64,000 nucleotides of DNA from Planctomycetota bacterium (GTDB taxonomy: Bacteria; Planctomycetota; Phycisphaerae; SM23-33): NCBI GenBank assembly GCA_022705325.1, contig JAKJER010000002.1, positions 126,891 through 190,890 on the forward strand. The letters run 5' to 3'. Under the pieces are notes generated by a model. That model made no database searches and was not told the DNA's origin. It worked only from the letters and a program-made list of their open reading frames with translations. Made by a program: the position numbers and the translations under genes. Shown piece by piece: positions 32,107-40,981 of the stretch. Numbering within the stretch: the first letter of the stretch is position 1; the number at the start of each line of letters is the position of its first letter.

Positions 32107-33888
32107 ATGACCAACGTGATCCGGTACGCGTGGACGTGGGTGGGTGTGTTTCTGCTGGCCGGGTGCATTTGGCCGGGCGACCTGGACCAGAGCGCGATCA
32201 ACCGCTACCAGCGGGCGATGATGAGCGTCTCGCCCCAGAAGCGAATGGCCCGCCACGGGCTGGACATGTTGCGGCCGGCCCAGTCGCTGCCGGCGGGGCC
32301 CGAGTTGAAGACGGCCAAGGACCCCAAGACGGGGCGGCAACAGGTCTTCCTCAGCCTCGATGAGGCGATCATCCGGACCCTGGGCAACAACCAGGACATC
32401 CAGGTGGTCAGCTACGACCCCGCCGTCGCCCGCGAGGAGTTGATCCAGGCGGCTGCCGAGTTCGACGCGGTGGTCTTCGGCGCGTTCAGCTACGACAACA
32501 CCGACCGCCGCGCCAACAGCATCATCCAGGGCGGGCAGAGTCAGACGAACGTCTTTCAGGCCGGCCTGCGCAAGCGCACCATCACCGGCGCGCAGTGGCA
32601 GGCGGCCTGGACGTGGACCCGGTCCTGGGACAACGTCGACAGCGCCTTCCGCCAGTTCTCGCCCAGCTACGAGCCCACGCTGGCGTTCGAGATCAGCCAG
32701 CCGCTGCTTCGCGACGGATGGCCCGAGGTCAACCTGGCCCGCTTCCGCGTGGCCGCCCTCAACGAGAAGAGCACCGCGCAGGCCTTCCGCCAGAAGGTCG
32801 AGGAGATCATCGCCGACGTCATCTCGACGTACTGGCAGTACGTGCAGACCCGCCTGGACTATCAGATCCAGAAGGACCTGCTGGCGGCCGGCGAGGAAAC
32901 CCACAAGATCAACATCAATCGTCGGGAACTGGACGCCAGCGAGGTCAACATCAGGCAGAGCGAGGCGGCCGTCGAATCGCGTCGCGCGGCGCTGATCCGC
33001 TCGGCCAAGCTCATCCAGGATCTTCAGGACCGCCTGGTGCGGCTGATGGCGGACAAGCGCATCACGCTGCTGGGCGACTTCGATCTGGTGCCCACCAGCG
33101 AGCTGCTCGTCACGGACGTGAAGCTGGACGTGAGCGACCAGTTGCTGACCGCCCTGAAGCACAACCCGGTGATGGACCAGGCCCGCCTGGCGATCCAGGC
33201 CGCCGAGATCACCGTCCGGGTGGCCAAGAACCAGACGCTGCCCCGGCTGGACCTTCAGGCGACGGGCGTCCTCCAGGGGTTGGACGGCTCGCCCCGCCAG
33301 GCCCAGAACAACTTCGAGTCGTTCGACCACGCGTCCTACAGCGTCGCCTTGGCCCTGGAGTATCCGCTGGGCAACCGCGAGCGCGAGGCGGAACTGCGCA
33401 AGCGCCGCTTCGAGAAGCTCAAGTCCATCGCCGTGCTTCAGAATCTCGCCGACCAGCTGGGCGTGGCGGTCAAGGAGCGGGTGCGCCAGATCGGCACGAC
33501 CTACCAGGAGATGCTCGCCCAGCGCCGGGCCGCCGTCGCCGCCGAGGCGCAGCTCAAGGCCCTGGACGCCCGCCTGCAGGCTGTCGGCGGGATGTCGCCC
33601 ACCGAGATGCAGCTCAAGCTCCAGTCGCAGGAACTGATCGCCGTGGCCCGCCGTAGCGAGCTGGAAGCGATGGTGCAGTACAACGTGGCCCAGGCCGAAC
33701 TGTCCCGCGTGACCGGCACGATCCTGCGTCTGCATGGGGTGGATGTCGCCTTGCCCGTGATCCTCAAGGACGCCCAGTTGCTCAGCGGCAGGGACCTGTC
33801 GAAGGTCGCCCCCGCCAAGCCGGCGACGGTCAACCGCCCCAGCGGAATGGCTCGCCCGGTCGCACCGCCCAACGCGATCAAGCCGTGA
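32107..33888 (+). CDS. TolC-family outer-membrane efflux lipoprotein
   Basis: The 593-residue product has a lipobox LAGC (Cys 20). Two OEP-type coiled halves follow: SYDPAVAREELIQAAAEFDAVVFG, EISQPLLRDGWPEVNLARFRVAAL, and later ALEYPLGNREREAELRKRRFEKLK with long helices after residue 430. It would form a trimeric channel that joins an inner-membrane pump, but no RND or ABC partner is in view. AAGGA lies upstream of the ATG. Its stop overlaps the GTG of the zincin gene (GTGA), so the two are coupled. The C-terminal 40 residues are Pro/Ala-rich. Confidence 0.85.
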   Translation: MTNVIRYAWTWVGVFLLAGCIWPGDLDQSAINRYQRAMMSVSPQKRMARHGLDMLRPAQSLPAGPELKTAKDPKTGRQQVFLSLDEAIIRTLGNNQDIQVVSYDPAVAREELIQAAAEFDAVVFGAFSYDNTDRRANSIIQGGQSQTNVFQAGLRKRTITGAQWQAAWTWTRSWDNVDSAFRQFSPSYEPTLAFEISQPLLRDGWPEVNLARFRVAALNEKSTAQAFRQKVEEIIADVISTYWQYVQTRLDYQIQKDLLAAGEETHKININRRELDASEVNIRQSEAAVESRRAALIRSAKLIQDLQDRLVRLMADKRITLLGDFDLVPTSELLVTDVKLDVSDQLLTALKHNPVMDQARLAIQAAEITVRVAKNQTLPRLDLQATGVLQGLDGSPRQAQNNFESFDHASYSVALALEYPLGNREREAELRKRRFEKLKSIAVLQNLADQLGVAVKERVRQIGTTYQEMLAQRRAAVAAEAQLKALDARLQAVGGMSPTEMQLKLQSQELIAVARRSELEAMVQYNVAQAELSRVTGTILRLHGVDVALPVILKDAQLLSGRDLSKVAPAKPATVNRPSGMARPVAPPNAIKP

Positions 33889-34262
33889 TCCGCCTCAGCG
33901 CCAGACAATTTGACGACCTGGTCCAGGAGGCCATCGAAAGCCTGCCCAATCAGTTCCGCCGGCACATGGAGAACCTGTCGGTCGAGGTGCAGGACAAACC
34001 CGCGCCGGCCCTCCTTCGCCAGATGGACATGCCGCCCGGCGAACTGCTCATGGGCCTCTACCACGGCGTGCCCCTCACCGACAAGTCCGTCACCAGCCCC
34101 TACGAGTACCCCGAGCGAATCCTCCTGTTCAAAGGCAACATCGAGCAGGTCTGCGAGACTGTCGACGACGTGGTCGACGAGATCTACTACACCGTGCTCC
34201 ATGAAGTCGGCCATCATTTCGGCATGGACGAGGACGAACTGGACGAGTTGGGATACGGGTAG
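33885..34262 (+). CDS. Zincin-like metallopeptidase (Zincin_1 type)
   Basis: The 125-residue product carries the zinc motif HEVGHHFGMDEDELDELGYG, near residues 106-125, which is the HExxH-type motif of the minimal zincin family. FDDLVQEAIESLPNQFRRHMENLSVEV stands at its start. It begins with GTG overlapping the TolC-like stop by four bases. Family members are small, cytoplasmic and mostly unstudied. The coupling to an efflux channel is unusual. Confidence 0.85.
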   Translation: MIRLSARQFDDLVQEAIESLPNQFRRHMENLSVEVQDKPAPALLRQMDMPPGELLMGLYHGVPLTDKSVTSPYEYPERILLFKGNIEQVCETVDDVVDEIYYTVLHEVGHHFGMDEDELDELGYG

Positions 34263-34309
34263 CGACCCGCGGGCTTTCGACGGGTCGGCGGGGATGGTAC
34301 ACTTCGGGT

Positions 34310-34558
34310 ATGAGCGCCGGGCAAGAACAATCAGTTGCGGTCGAGGTGCGGCTGTTCGCCACGTTGCGGGCGGGGCGGTTCAAGAGCCAGGTGCTGGACC
34401 TGCCCGCCGGCGCGATCGCGGGCGACGTGCTGGCGCGGCTGGGCATTGCGCCCGACGAGGTGGCCATCCTGCTGATCAACGGCAAGGAAGGCGACGCGTC
34501 GTGCCCCCTCCGCGACGGGGGGACCCTGTCGCTGTTCCCGGGCGTGGGGGGCGGGTGA
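34310..34558 (+). CDS. MoaD/ThiS-family sulfur carrier
   Basis: The 82-residue product has the beta-grasp pattern (VEVRLFATLRAGR, LDLPAGAIAGDVLARLGIAPDEVAILLINGKEGD) and ends VGGG, so a Gly-Gly tail is available for adenylation and thiocarboxylation. The E1-like gene starts after a single base. The pair resembles molybdopterin or tungsten-cofactor systems, but no other moa genes are in the window. Confidence 0.85.
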   Translation: MSAGQEQSVAVEVRLFATLRAGRFKSQVLDLPAGAIAGDVLARLGIAPDEVAILLINGKEGDASCPLRDGGTLSLFPGVGGG

Positions 34559-34559
34559 G

Positions 34560-35402
34560 ATGGTGAAACTCCCCCTGAGCGCGGAGCAGCAGACGGCCCT
34601 GCGAGCGCGGCTTGGCGAGCCTGCCTTGCGGCGCGACGGACTGTCGTCCGAGCAGGCGAGGCGGATGGCGGCCGAGACGGGCGCTCCGCTTCGGGGGGTC
34701 GAGTGGTTCGCTCTCTCCATGGGCGTGGTCCCGCACCGCTACAGCCGCAGCATCGGCACGGTGGGCGCCGAGGGACAGATGAAGCTGCTGGAGTCGCGCG
34801 TGCTGGTGGTGGGGTTGGGCGGACTCGGCGGGCACGTGGCGGAGATGCTGGCCCGCTCGGGCGTGGGGCGCGTCGCGGGCTGTGATGCGGATGTCGTCGA
34901 GGAGAACAACCTCAATCGCCAGACCTTCTCCACGCTCGCTTCGCTGGGCGAGCCCAAGACGCAGGCTGCCCGCCGCCGCCTGGCGGAGGTGAACCCGGCC
35001 GTCGAGTTCGAGGGGTTCACGTGCGGGTTCCAGGACATCCCCGAGGAGGTCCTCTCGGCCTGTGATCTGCTCTTCGATTGCCTGGACTCGGTCCCGGCCC
35101 GCCTGGAGTTGGAGACGCGGTGCGCGTCGGTCGGTCGGCCGCTCATTCACGGCGCCATCGGCGGGTGGTACGGACAGGTTGGGGTCGTCTGGCCGGGCAG
35201 CAATCTGCTGAGCCGCATCTGCGGGCAGGGGGGCAGGGGTATCGAGAGGGAACTGGGCAATCCGTCCTTCACGCCGGCGGTCGCGGCGGGCCTGATGGTC
35301 TCTCGTGGCATCCGGGTGCTGCTGGGCCTGGTCCAGCCGGGCCGGGCGAGCCTCCAGGTCTTCGACCTGCTCAACGACGAATGGGAGACGCTGGAGTTGT
35401 GA
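34560..35402 (+). CDS. ThiF/MoeB/HesA-type E1-like adenylyltransferase
   Basis: The 280-residue product has an N-terminal ~75-residue extension, then VLVVGLGGLGGHVAEMLARSG (ATP-binding GxGGxG near 85-90). CDADVVEENNLNRQTF carries the acidic and Asn/Arg residues of E1 enzymes, and RPLIHGAIGGWYGQVGVV is the conserved late segment. It would adenylate the Gly-Gly tail of the upstream carrier. The paired Cys zinc knuckles of MoeB are not seen, which favours a HesA/ThiF-like subfamily. It is coupled to the carrier gene and converges with the 35443 gene. Confidence 0.88.
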   Translation: MVKLPLSAEQQTALRARLGEPALRRDGLSSEQARRMAAETGAPLRGVEWFALSMGVVPHRYSRSIGTVGAEGQMKLLESRVLVVGLGGLGGHVAEMLARSGVGRVAGCDADVVEENNLNRQTFSTLASLGEPKTQAARRRLAEVNPAVEFEGFTCGFQDIPEEVLSACDLLFDCLDSVPARLELETRCASVGRPLIHGAIGGWYGQVGVVWPGSNLLSRICGQGGRGIERELGNPSFTPAVAAGLMVSRGIRVLLGLVQPGRASLQVFDLLNDEWETLEL

Positions 35403-35442
35403 CTCGCCGTCCGCGGTGCCAGGCCGGAGGCAGGCTCACGGT

Positions 35443-35739
35443 CTACAGCGTGCTGCCCGCCGCCTTGGTGCGGTATCGCAGGAACAATCCCAGGTCCACA
35501 GCCACCAGCAGGGCGTTCAGGCCGTACAGGGCGGTCACCGCCTCGGGCCTCACGCCGTCCTGTGCGGCCCGGACGAACTTCGAAATCAGCCCGGCCAGGT
35601 ACCCGGCCAGGATGAGCACCAGGAACAACCCGCTCTTGCCTTCGACGCGCTTGGCCCGCCAGGTCTTGAGGATAGCCACCGGCCAGGAGACGCCGAAACA
35701 CAGAAGCATGACGCCTTCGAGGACCTGGGCGATGCTCAT
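35443..35739 (-). CDS. Small PQ-loop/SemiSWEET-like membrane protein
   Basis: The 98-residue product has three hydrophobic helices (about 5-22, 40-57, 68-86) and the segment SWPVAILKTWRAKRVEGKSG, where Pro in helix 1 and the Lys/Arg loop match the PQ-loop frame. It would act as a dimeric small-molecule transporter by analogy, but this is not certain. ATG 35739 overlaps the upstream stop as ATGA. Confidence 0.6.
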   Translation of the reverse strand: MSIAQVLEGVMLLCFGVSWPVAILKTWRAKRVEGKSGLFLVLILAGYLAGLISKFVRAAQDGVRPEAVTALYGLNALLVAVDLGLFLRYRTKAAGSTL

Positions 35740-36140
35740 TCGACGACGGTGCCCTGCTCGATGATCCGATCGCGGATTTCCTTCTGCTTGGTCTCCTTGA
35801 TCTCGTCATCCTTGCCGCGGACGCGAGGCGGGGCGCCCGTGCGGATGTCCACCCAGAGGTCCTTCTCGGTCCCCTTGGTGATCGTGACGGTCCCGCCGAT
35901 GTCTCCGGCTCGCCAGTGCATGTCGGCGGGCAGATCGCCCTTCTTGATCTTGACCGCCACGGGCAGCTTCCCGCCGTCGGGGCTTACCGTGCCGGCATAC
36001 CGCGACCCGTACGGGCCGTTCAACTCGACCTGGCGGGGCGTGTCGGTCAGGTTGGTGAATCGCAACGTGACCTTCTTGTCGCAGCCCATCGTGAGGGCGG
36101 CGCCGCTGATCGCAACCAAAGTCAACAGCTTATTCCACAT
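35736..36140 (-). CDS. Lipoprotein sharing a C-terminal tail with the 46-residue lipoprotein
   Basis: The 134-residue product starts at ATG 36140, with GGAG six bases upstream; the longer frame by four codons is less likely. The lipobox is LTMGC (Cys 20). The middle (VTLRFTNLTDTPRQVELNGP, GGTVTITKGTEKDLWVDIR) is an all-beta domain. The C-terminal 22 residues begin EIK, continue with a Gln and a Glu, and end DRIIEQGTVVE, which aligns with the tail of the protein at 3879-4019 (ends DRVIDQHTVVQ). The stop overlaps the PQ-loop-like gene. Function unknown. Confidence 0.72.
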   Translation of the reverse strand: MWNKLLTLVAISGAALTMGCDKKVTLRFTNLTDTPRQVELNGPYGSRYAGTVSPDGGKLPVAVKIKKGDLPADMHWRAGDIGGTVTITKGTEKDLWVDIRTGAPPRVRGKDDEIKETKQKEIRDRIIEQGTVVE

Positions 36141-36390
36141 GGCATTCTCCAATGAGGTCTTGGCATTGATGTTCCGTGCTGCTTAAATATACCCTTCCCA
36201 CGCCGGCGGGACAAGTTGGAATGAACCCGCCGCGGCTTCTGGAGCGCGACGGCGCTCGGGACCGCCTGAACGGCGGGCTGTGAACGCCTCCGCGTGCCGG
36301 CGCGGCACGAGGCGGCGAGGCCGGGAACCTTCGCAGACTGTGGGCGTCGGATGAAGTGACAAACCGAGACGGAGAAGTGAAGACCACTCC

Positions 36391-38040
36391 ATGAAGATCG
36401 CCTTGGCACAATGCAACCCGATCGTGGGCGACATCGCGGGCAACACCGCCCGGATGGCCGATTGCATCGACCGAGCGGCGGCGGGGGGGGCGGACCTGGT
36501 CGTCTTTGGCGAGTTGTCGGTGGTGGGGTACCCGCCGCGCGACCTGCTTCGCAAGGAGCGTTTCATCGCCGACACGCAGCGGGCCGTCGACGCGCTCGCC
36601 CGACGATGCACCCGCGTGGCGGCCCTCGTCGGCTACGTCCGTTCCACGCCCGAAGCCCAGGGGAGGCCTCTTCAGAACGTGGCCGGCCTGCTCCAGAACG
36701 GGCGAGTGGCTCACGTCCATGTCAAGACGCTCCTGCCCACCTACGACGTCTTCGACGAGACCCGCTACTTTCAGCCGGGCCCGCCCCCGCGCTGTTTCGA
36801 ACTCCACGGGGTCCGCATCGGCCTGTCCATCTGCGAAGACCTCTGGGACGCCGAGGCCCTCGGCCGGGCCCTCTACGGACAGGACCCCATCGAACTGCTC
36901 GTAGGAGATGGGGCCCAGGTGATCGTGAACATGGCTGCCAGCCCGTTCCAGGTGGGCAAGGGCCAACTTCGGGAAGACCTCTTCCGCCGGCGGGCCCGGC
37001 GGACGCGCCTGCCGGTGATCTACGTCAACCAGGTGGGCGGAAACGACGAACTGGTCTTTGACGGCGCCAGTTGCGTCGTCGGCCCGGAGGGGCAGGTGCT
37101 GGCGAGGGCGGCGACGTTCCAGGAAGACCTGGTGGTGGTGGACCTGGACGGGGGCGTCCAGGGCGGGCCGGCCCCGGCGGGGGACATGGCCCAGCTCTCG
37201 GCTGCCCTCAAGCTGGGCCTGCGCGACTACGTCCGCAAGTGCGGCTTCTCCAGCGTCGTGCTCGGGCTCTCGGGCGGGATCGACTCCGCCGTGGTGGCGG
37301 TGCTTGCCGCCGACGCCCTCGGACCCGAGAACGTCGTGGGCATCTCCATGCCCAGCCGCTACAGCAGCGACCACAGCCAGAGCGACGCGGACGACCTGGC
37401 GCGGCGACTGGGCATCCGCTGTCCGCGCATCGCCATCGAGCCCATGCACCGCGCCTTCGAGGCCGCCCTGGGCCAGGCCCTCGCCGAGGGCAACCGCGAG
37501 ATCGCCGACGAGAACATCCAGGCCCGCATCCGCGGCGCGGTGGTGATGGCCTTCTCCAATGCCTTCGCCCACATGCCGCTGGCCACGGGCAACAAGTCGG
37601 AGCTGTCCACCGGCTACTGCACGCTGTATGGCGACATGGTGGGGGGGCTGGCCCCCATCGGCGACGTGTACAAGACACAGGTGTTCCGCCTGGCCCAGCA
37701 TCTCAACGTCGAGGCCGGGCACGAGCGCATCAACCGCTCCATCATTACCAAGCCTCCCAGCGCGGAACTCAAACCCAACCAGGTCGACCAGGACAAATTG
37801 CCCCCGTATGATCTTCTGGATGCCATTTTGGAACGATATATTGAAGGGGACCAGACGGGTGAGCAGATCGCCTCGGCCGGCTTCGACGGCGAGGTGGTGC
37901 GTAGAGTGGTGCGGATGGTGGACGCGGCCGAGTACAAGCGGAAACAGGCGGCGCCGGTGCTGAAGGTGACGGCGCGGGCGTTCGGGACGGGGCGGCGGGT
38001 GCCGATCGCCCAGCGATATGTTTCGGTTGGAGGTTTCTAG
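36391..38040 (+). CDS. nadE: Glutamine-dependent NAD+ synthetase
   Basis: The 549-residue product has an N-terminal nitrilase-type glutaminase (E41, K112 and C148 as the triad, with C148 in LSICEDLWD). The C-terminal synthetase carries the P-loop SGGIDS at 294-299. Other synthetase motifs are GNKSELSTGYCTLYGDMVGG, PSAELKPNQVDQDKLPPYD and AEYKRKQAAP. It amidates deamido-NAD+ using glutamine and ATP, the last step of NAD synthesis. The next gene's GTG overlaps the last base of the stop. Confidence 0.97.
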   Translation: MKIALAQCNPIVGDIAGNTARMADCIDRAAAGGADLVVFGELSVVGYPPRDLLRKERFIADTQRAVDALARRCTRVAALVGYVRSTPEAQGRPLQNVAGLLQNGRVAHVHVKTLLPTYDVFDETRYFQPGPPPRCFELHGVRIGLSICEDLWDAEALGRALYGQDPIELLVGDGAQVIVNMAASPFQVGKGQLREDLFRRRARRTRLPVIYVNQVGGNDELVFDGASCVVGPEGQVLARAATFQEDLVVVDLDGGVQGGPAPAGDMAQLSAALKLGLRDYVRKCGFSSVVLGLSGGIDSAVVAVLAADALGPENVVGISMPSRYSSDHSQSDADDLARRLGIRCPRIAIEPMHRAFEAALGQALAEGNREIADENIQARIRGAVVMAFSNAFAHMPLATGNKSELSTGYCTLYGDMVGGLAPIGDVYKTQVFRLAQHLNVEAGHERINRSIITKPPSAELKPNQVDQDKLPPYDLLDAILERYIEGDQTGEQIASAGFDGEVVRRVVRMVDAAEYKRKQAAPVLKVTARAFGTGRRVPIAQRYVSVGGF

Positions 38041-39863
38041 TGCAGGTTCTTTGCGGTCAGTGCGGACAGAGCATCGTGGTCGAGGACGCCCAGGCAGGCA
38101 GCCTGGTCGCCTGCCCGCGATGCCAGAACCAGGTTCAGGTCCCCCGCCTGGACGAGGTTGAAGCGGTCCTGAACGGCGACGATTCCACCCTGGGCCTGGG
38201 CGACTCCGACGAAGGGTTCGCCGGCATGGCCAAGCAGGCCATGTCACGCAAGATCCAGGTGGCCTGCGGCAAGTGCGGGCGCACCCTCACCGTCAGCGCC
38301 AGGATGGCCGGACGAAAGGCCCGATGCCCCGCCTGCAACACCCAGATCCTCATCCCGTACCCCGACGAGGGCCAGGACGACGCCGCCCTGGAGAGGCTGA
38401 CCAAACGCAATCACCGCCCCCACAATGAGCCTCCGCCCCAACCGCACGAGCATCATGCCCAGCCCGCCTCCGACGCGCAAGCAATGAGTCAGGACGACCA
38501 GGAACCAGTCGCCGCCGTTCCGGTCAAGAGCGACTCGCTGGAGACCCTCGTGGCGGCGGCCGCCGCCCTCGACTCCGCCGCCAACCAGCAGTCCGTCGCC
38601 CAGGACGTTCCGGCAGACCTGGCCGAGGCGGTCGCCGATGTCGCCGCCGAACGCCGCACCCGGATCAGCCGAAAGATGCGCGGCTGGATGTTCTACGTCG
38701 CTCTGGGTTGCGCCGCGGGCATCGCCATCGGCCTGGGCATCTACCTCGTGCTGGCCCTGTTGGCCCCGCCTCCGCCCGGCACCACTGAGGTGGCCCACGT
38801 TCCGCCCGACCCCTCGCCCCAAACCGGCCCCGCGCCGCACCCGGCGCCGACAACCAAGAAGGGCGCTCCCACCCAGCCCGTGATTCCGCCGCCCGCGACG
38901 CCCAAGATCAGCGTCGTCACCGCCGAGTTGAAGGACTTCGGCGCGGGCGGGTACTTCCCCGCGCGGCCCGGGCACGTCTTCTGGGAAGTGACCGCCGCCC
39001 TGAAGGCGGGCGACAAGCCGCTCAGCTTCTACAACTACGGCAAGACCGCCACGCTGACCACCGCCTCGGGCACCTACGAGAGCCTCGGTTCCCCGCCAGA
39101 TTCCCCCGCCTTGCCCGTGCCCAGCCGGCGCGAAGTGGTCTCCCTGGCCGGCTCGCAGGGGCGCCAGATCAGCCTGCTGTTCCAGGTGCCCATCAGCGAC
39201 AAGCAGGGCACGCTGAAAGTCGCTTCGCTGCCGGAGGCCCCCGTACAGCCCGCGCCGGTCCAGGCGCCGACGAGCCTGGCGGGAACCTACCCCGAGGCCT
39301 CGCCGCGCAACCTCCGACCGCTGCTGCGCGATCCGGTGATGGCCGCCATCCAGGCTGCCCCCGCTCACCAGATCGTCCTGAAGGACGCCCAGGCGTCGGG
39401 CCTGGAGGTTTCCATTCCCGCCGCGGCCGTCAGCGGCAGCGCCCAGGCCGGACCCGACGGCATGTACCAGGCCGTCCTGCGAAACGGCAAGGACGAACTC
39501 AAGTGCGCGCTGCGACCCATGGTCGATGGACGCGGGGTGATCCTCTACCTGTCGGATCAGCCCTTCCATCAACTCACGTACGCCCGGCCGGGCAGGCCCA
39601 AACCCCAGCCCCGGCCCCAGCCGCCCAAGCCCAAGCCCCCTGCGACGACGTCAGGCAAGGCCCAGCCCGCTCCGCCGGTCCAGACCCAGCCCCAGACGGC
39701 GCCGACAGGGCCCGGCACGCTCTTCGACGATCCCAACACCGCCGGTCGCCCCGCCAGCCGACCGGCAGGGGAGAGCCATCTGCCCGTCCTGCCGCCCAAG
39801 GACCCGCCGCCCACGCCCACCCTGCCGCGGGACCACGGGCACAGGACGATCTTCGACCACTGA
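38040..39863 (+). CDS. Membrane protein with two N-terminal zinc ribbons
   Basis: The 607-residue product starts at GTG 38040 with GGAGG upstream; it overlaps the nadE stop by one base. Two Cys4 ribbons are at about residues 5-30 (CGQCGQ, CPRCQNQ) and 77-100 (CGKCGR, CPACNTQ). An acidic/Pro linker follows, then a single transmembrane helix (FYVALGCAAGIAIGLGIYLV, about 220-240). The outside part has a beta-domain (EVTAALKAGDKPLSFYNYG) and long Pro/Lys/Gln-rich linkers to the end. Ribbon plus one helix resembles the MJ0042-type zinc-finger proteins of planctomycetes. The role is unknown; the ribbons are presumably cytoplasmic. Confidence 0.75.
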   Translation: MQVLCGQCGQSIVVEDAQAGSLVACPRCQNQVQVPRLDEVEAVLNGDDSTLGLGDSDEGFAGMAKQAMSRKIQVACGKCGRTLTVSARMAGRKARCPACNTQILIPYPDEGQDDAALERLTKRNHRPHNEPPPQPHEHHAQPASDAQAMSQDDQEPVAAVPVKSDSLETLVAAAAALDSAANQQSVAQDVPADLAEAVADVAAERRTRISRKMRGWMFYVALGCAAGIAIGLGIYLVLALLAPPPPGTTEVAHVPPDPSPQTGPAPHPAPTTKKGAPTQPVIPPPATPKISVVTAELKDFGAGGYFPARPGHVFWEVTAALKAGDKPLSFYNYGKTATLTTASGTYESLGSPPDSPALPVPSRREVVSLAGSQGRQISLLFQVPISDKQGTLKVASLPEAPVQPAPVQAPTSLAGTYPEASPRNLRPLLRDPVMAAIQAAPAHQIVLKDAQASGLEVSIPAAAVSGSAQAGPDGMYQAVLRNGKDELKCALRPMVDGRGVILYLSDQPFHQLTYARPGRPKPQPRPQPPKPKPPATTSGKAQPAPPVQTQPQTAPTGPGTLFDDPNTAGRPASRPAGESHLPVLPPKDPPPTPTLPRDHGHRTIFDH

Positions 39864-39932
39864 GATTACCATTGCGGATCGAGCCCGCGGCAGGTCTGTT
39901 CGAGGGCCTCGACCACCAGAAGAGGAAACCCG

Positions 39933-40703
39933 GTGCAACCCCTCAATCGCCCGTACAAGTTCATCGGCTGCGAGATCGTCTACCGAGAGGCATGCCTGTT
40001 GGCCGCCCGCAGCCCGCGTCGCATCGACGTCGAGTTCCTCCGCAAGGGCCTGCACGACCTGGAGACGGCCGACATGAACGCCAAGATCCAGGCCACCATC
40101 GACGCGGTCGACGCCTCCGTCGGTTACGAGGCCATCCTGCTGGGCTACGCCCGCTGCAACGACGGACTGGCCGGAGTGACGGCCCGCGACATCCCGCTGG
40201 TGATTCCCAAGGCCCACGACTGCATCACGTTCTTCTTCGGTGGACGCGGACCCTACCAGCAGTACTTCGACAACCATCCCGGAACCTACTTCCTGACCAG
40301 CGGCTGGAGCGAGCGAAACAACTACGACGACAAGAACTACGCCCAGCCCGCCTACGGGCAGACCGGCGTGATGGGCAAGATCGGCCTGGCCGAGCCGTAC
40401 GAGCAGATGGTCGCCAAGTACGGCAAGGAGAACGCCGACTACATCATGTCCACGCTCGGCGACTGGCGCAAGCACTACACCCGCCTGCTGTATCTGGACA
40501 TGGGGGCGTGCGACGAGTCCGCCTTCATCGAGGCCGCCCAGGGCGAGGCCCGCGAGCACAACTGGCACTTCGAACGCCGCAGCGGCGACTGGACGCTCCT
40601 GGAGAAACTCTTCGCCGGTCACTGGGACGACGACTTCGTCATCGTCCAGCCCGGACAGAAGATCGTCCCGCTGAACAACGACCAGGTGCTGGCTGCGGAA
40701 TGA
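39933..40703 (+). CDS. DUF1638-family protein
   Basis: The 256-residue product shows DUF1638 features: FIGCEIVYREACLLAARS at the start, VEFLRKGLHDLE, ILLGYARCNDGLAGVTARDIPLVIPKAHDCITFFFG, and FVIVQPGQK near the end. Members are often near corrinoid methyltransferase genes; none is adjacent here, although a UroD-like gene is at 26453. The start is GTG 39933, with AGAGGA upstream. The conserved Cys and His residues (GCE, RCND, AHDC) suggest a metal or cofactor role, which is inference. Confidence 0.85.
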   Translation: MQPLNRPYKFIGCEIVYREACLLAARSPRRIDVEFLRKGLHDLETADMNAKIQATIDAVDASVGYEAILLGYARCNDGLAGVTARDIPLVIPKAHDCITFFFGGRGPYQQYFDNHPGTYFLTSGWSERNNYDDKNYAQPAYGQTGVMGKIGLAEPYEQMVAKYGKENADYIMSTLGDWRKHYTRLLYLDMGACDESAFIEAAQGEAREHNWHFERRSGDWTLLEKLFAGHWDDDFVIVQPGQKIVPLNNDQVLAAE

Positions 40704-40727
40704 CGCCGCTCCCCGCCGCCGCCAGGC

Positions 40728-40894
40728 GAATGTCCCATTTTTCAGGAAATTCACGGCCGCGCATCCGGCCGAAGACCCGCGCACAAGTCATTGCATGAAC
40801 TCCTGTTGCGCGACTTCCTGTAATATCGGCAAACTCGGAATACTCAGAAAAACAGGCTCTTCCACGGGACACCCCAGGCCAAAATGGGACATTC
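40728..40894. repeat. 14-bp inverted repeat pair after the DUF1638 gene
   Basis: GAATGTCCCATTTT (40728-40741) and AAAATGGGACATTC (40881-40894) are exact complements, 139 bases apart. A GGGACACCCCAGGCC-like copy lies next to the right arm (40866-40880). This is a second short inverted-repeat family near a gene end, similar in style to the 11701 pair. Confidence 0.55.
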
Positions 40895-40981
40895 CAGGCC
40901 TACAGCCCGGTGAAATTCCGATACGCCCATAGTCCACAGGCAGTTACATCGTCGCCAGAAGTGAGTCTGAAAGAGCCTTCG

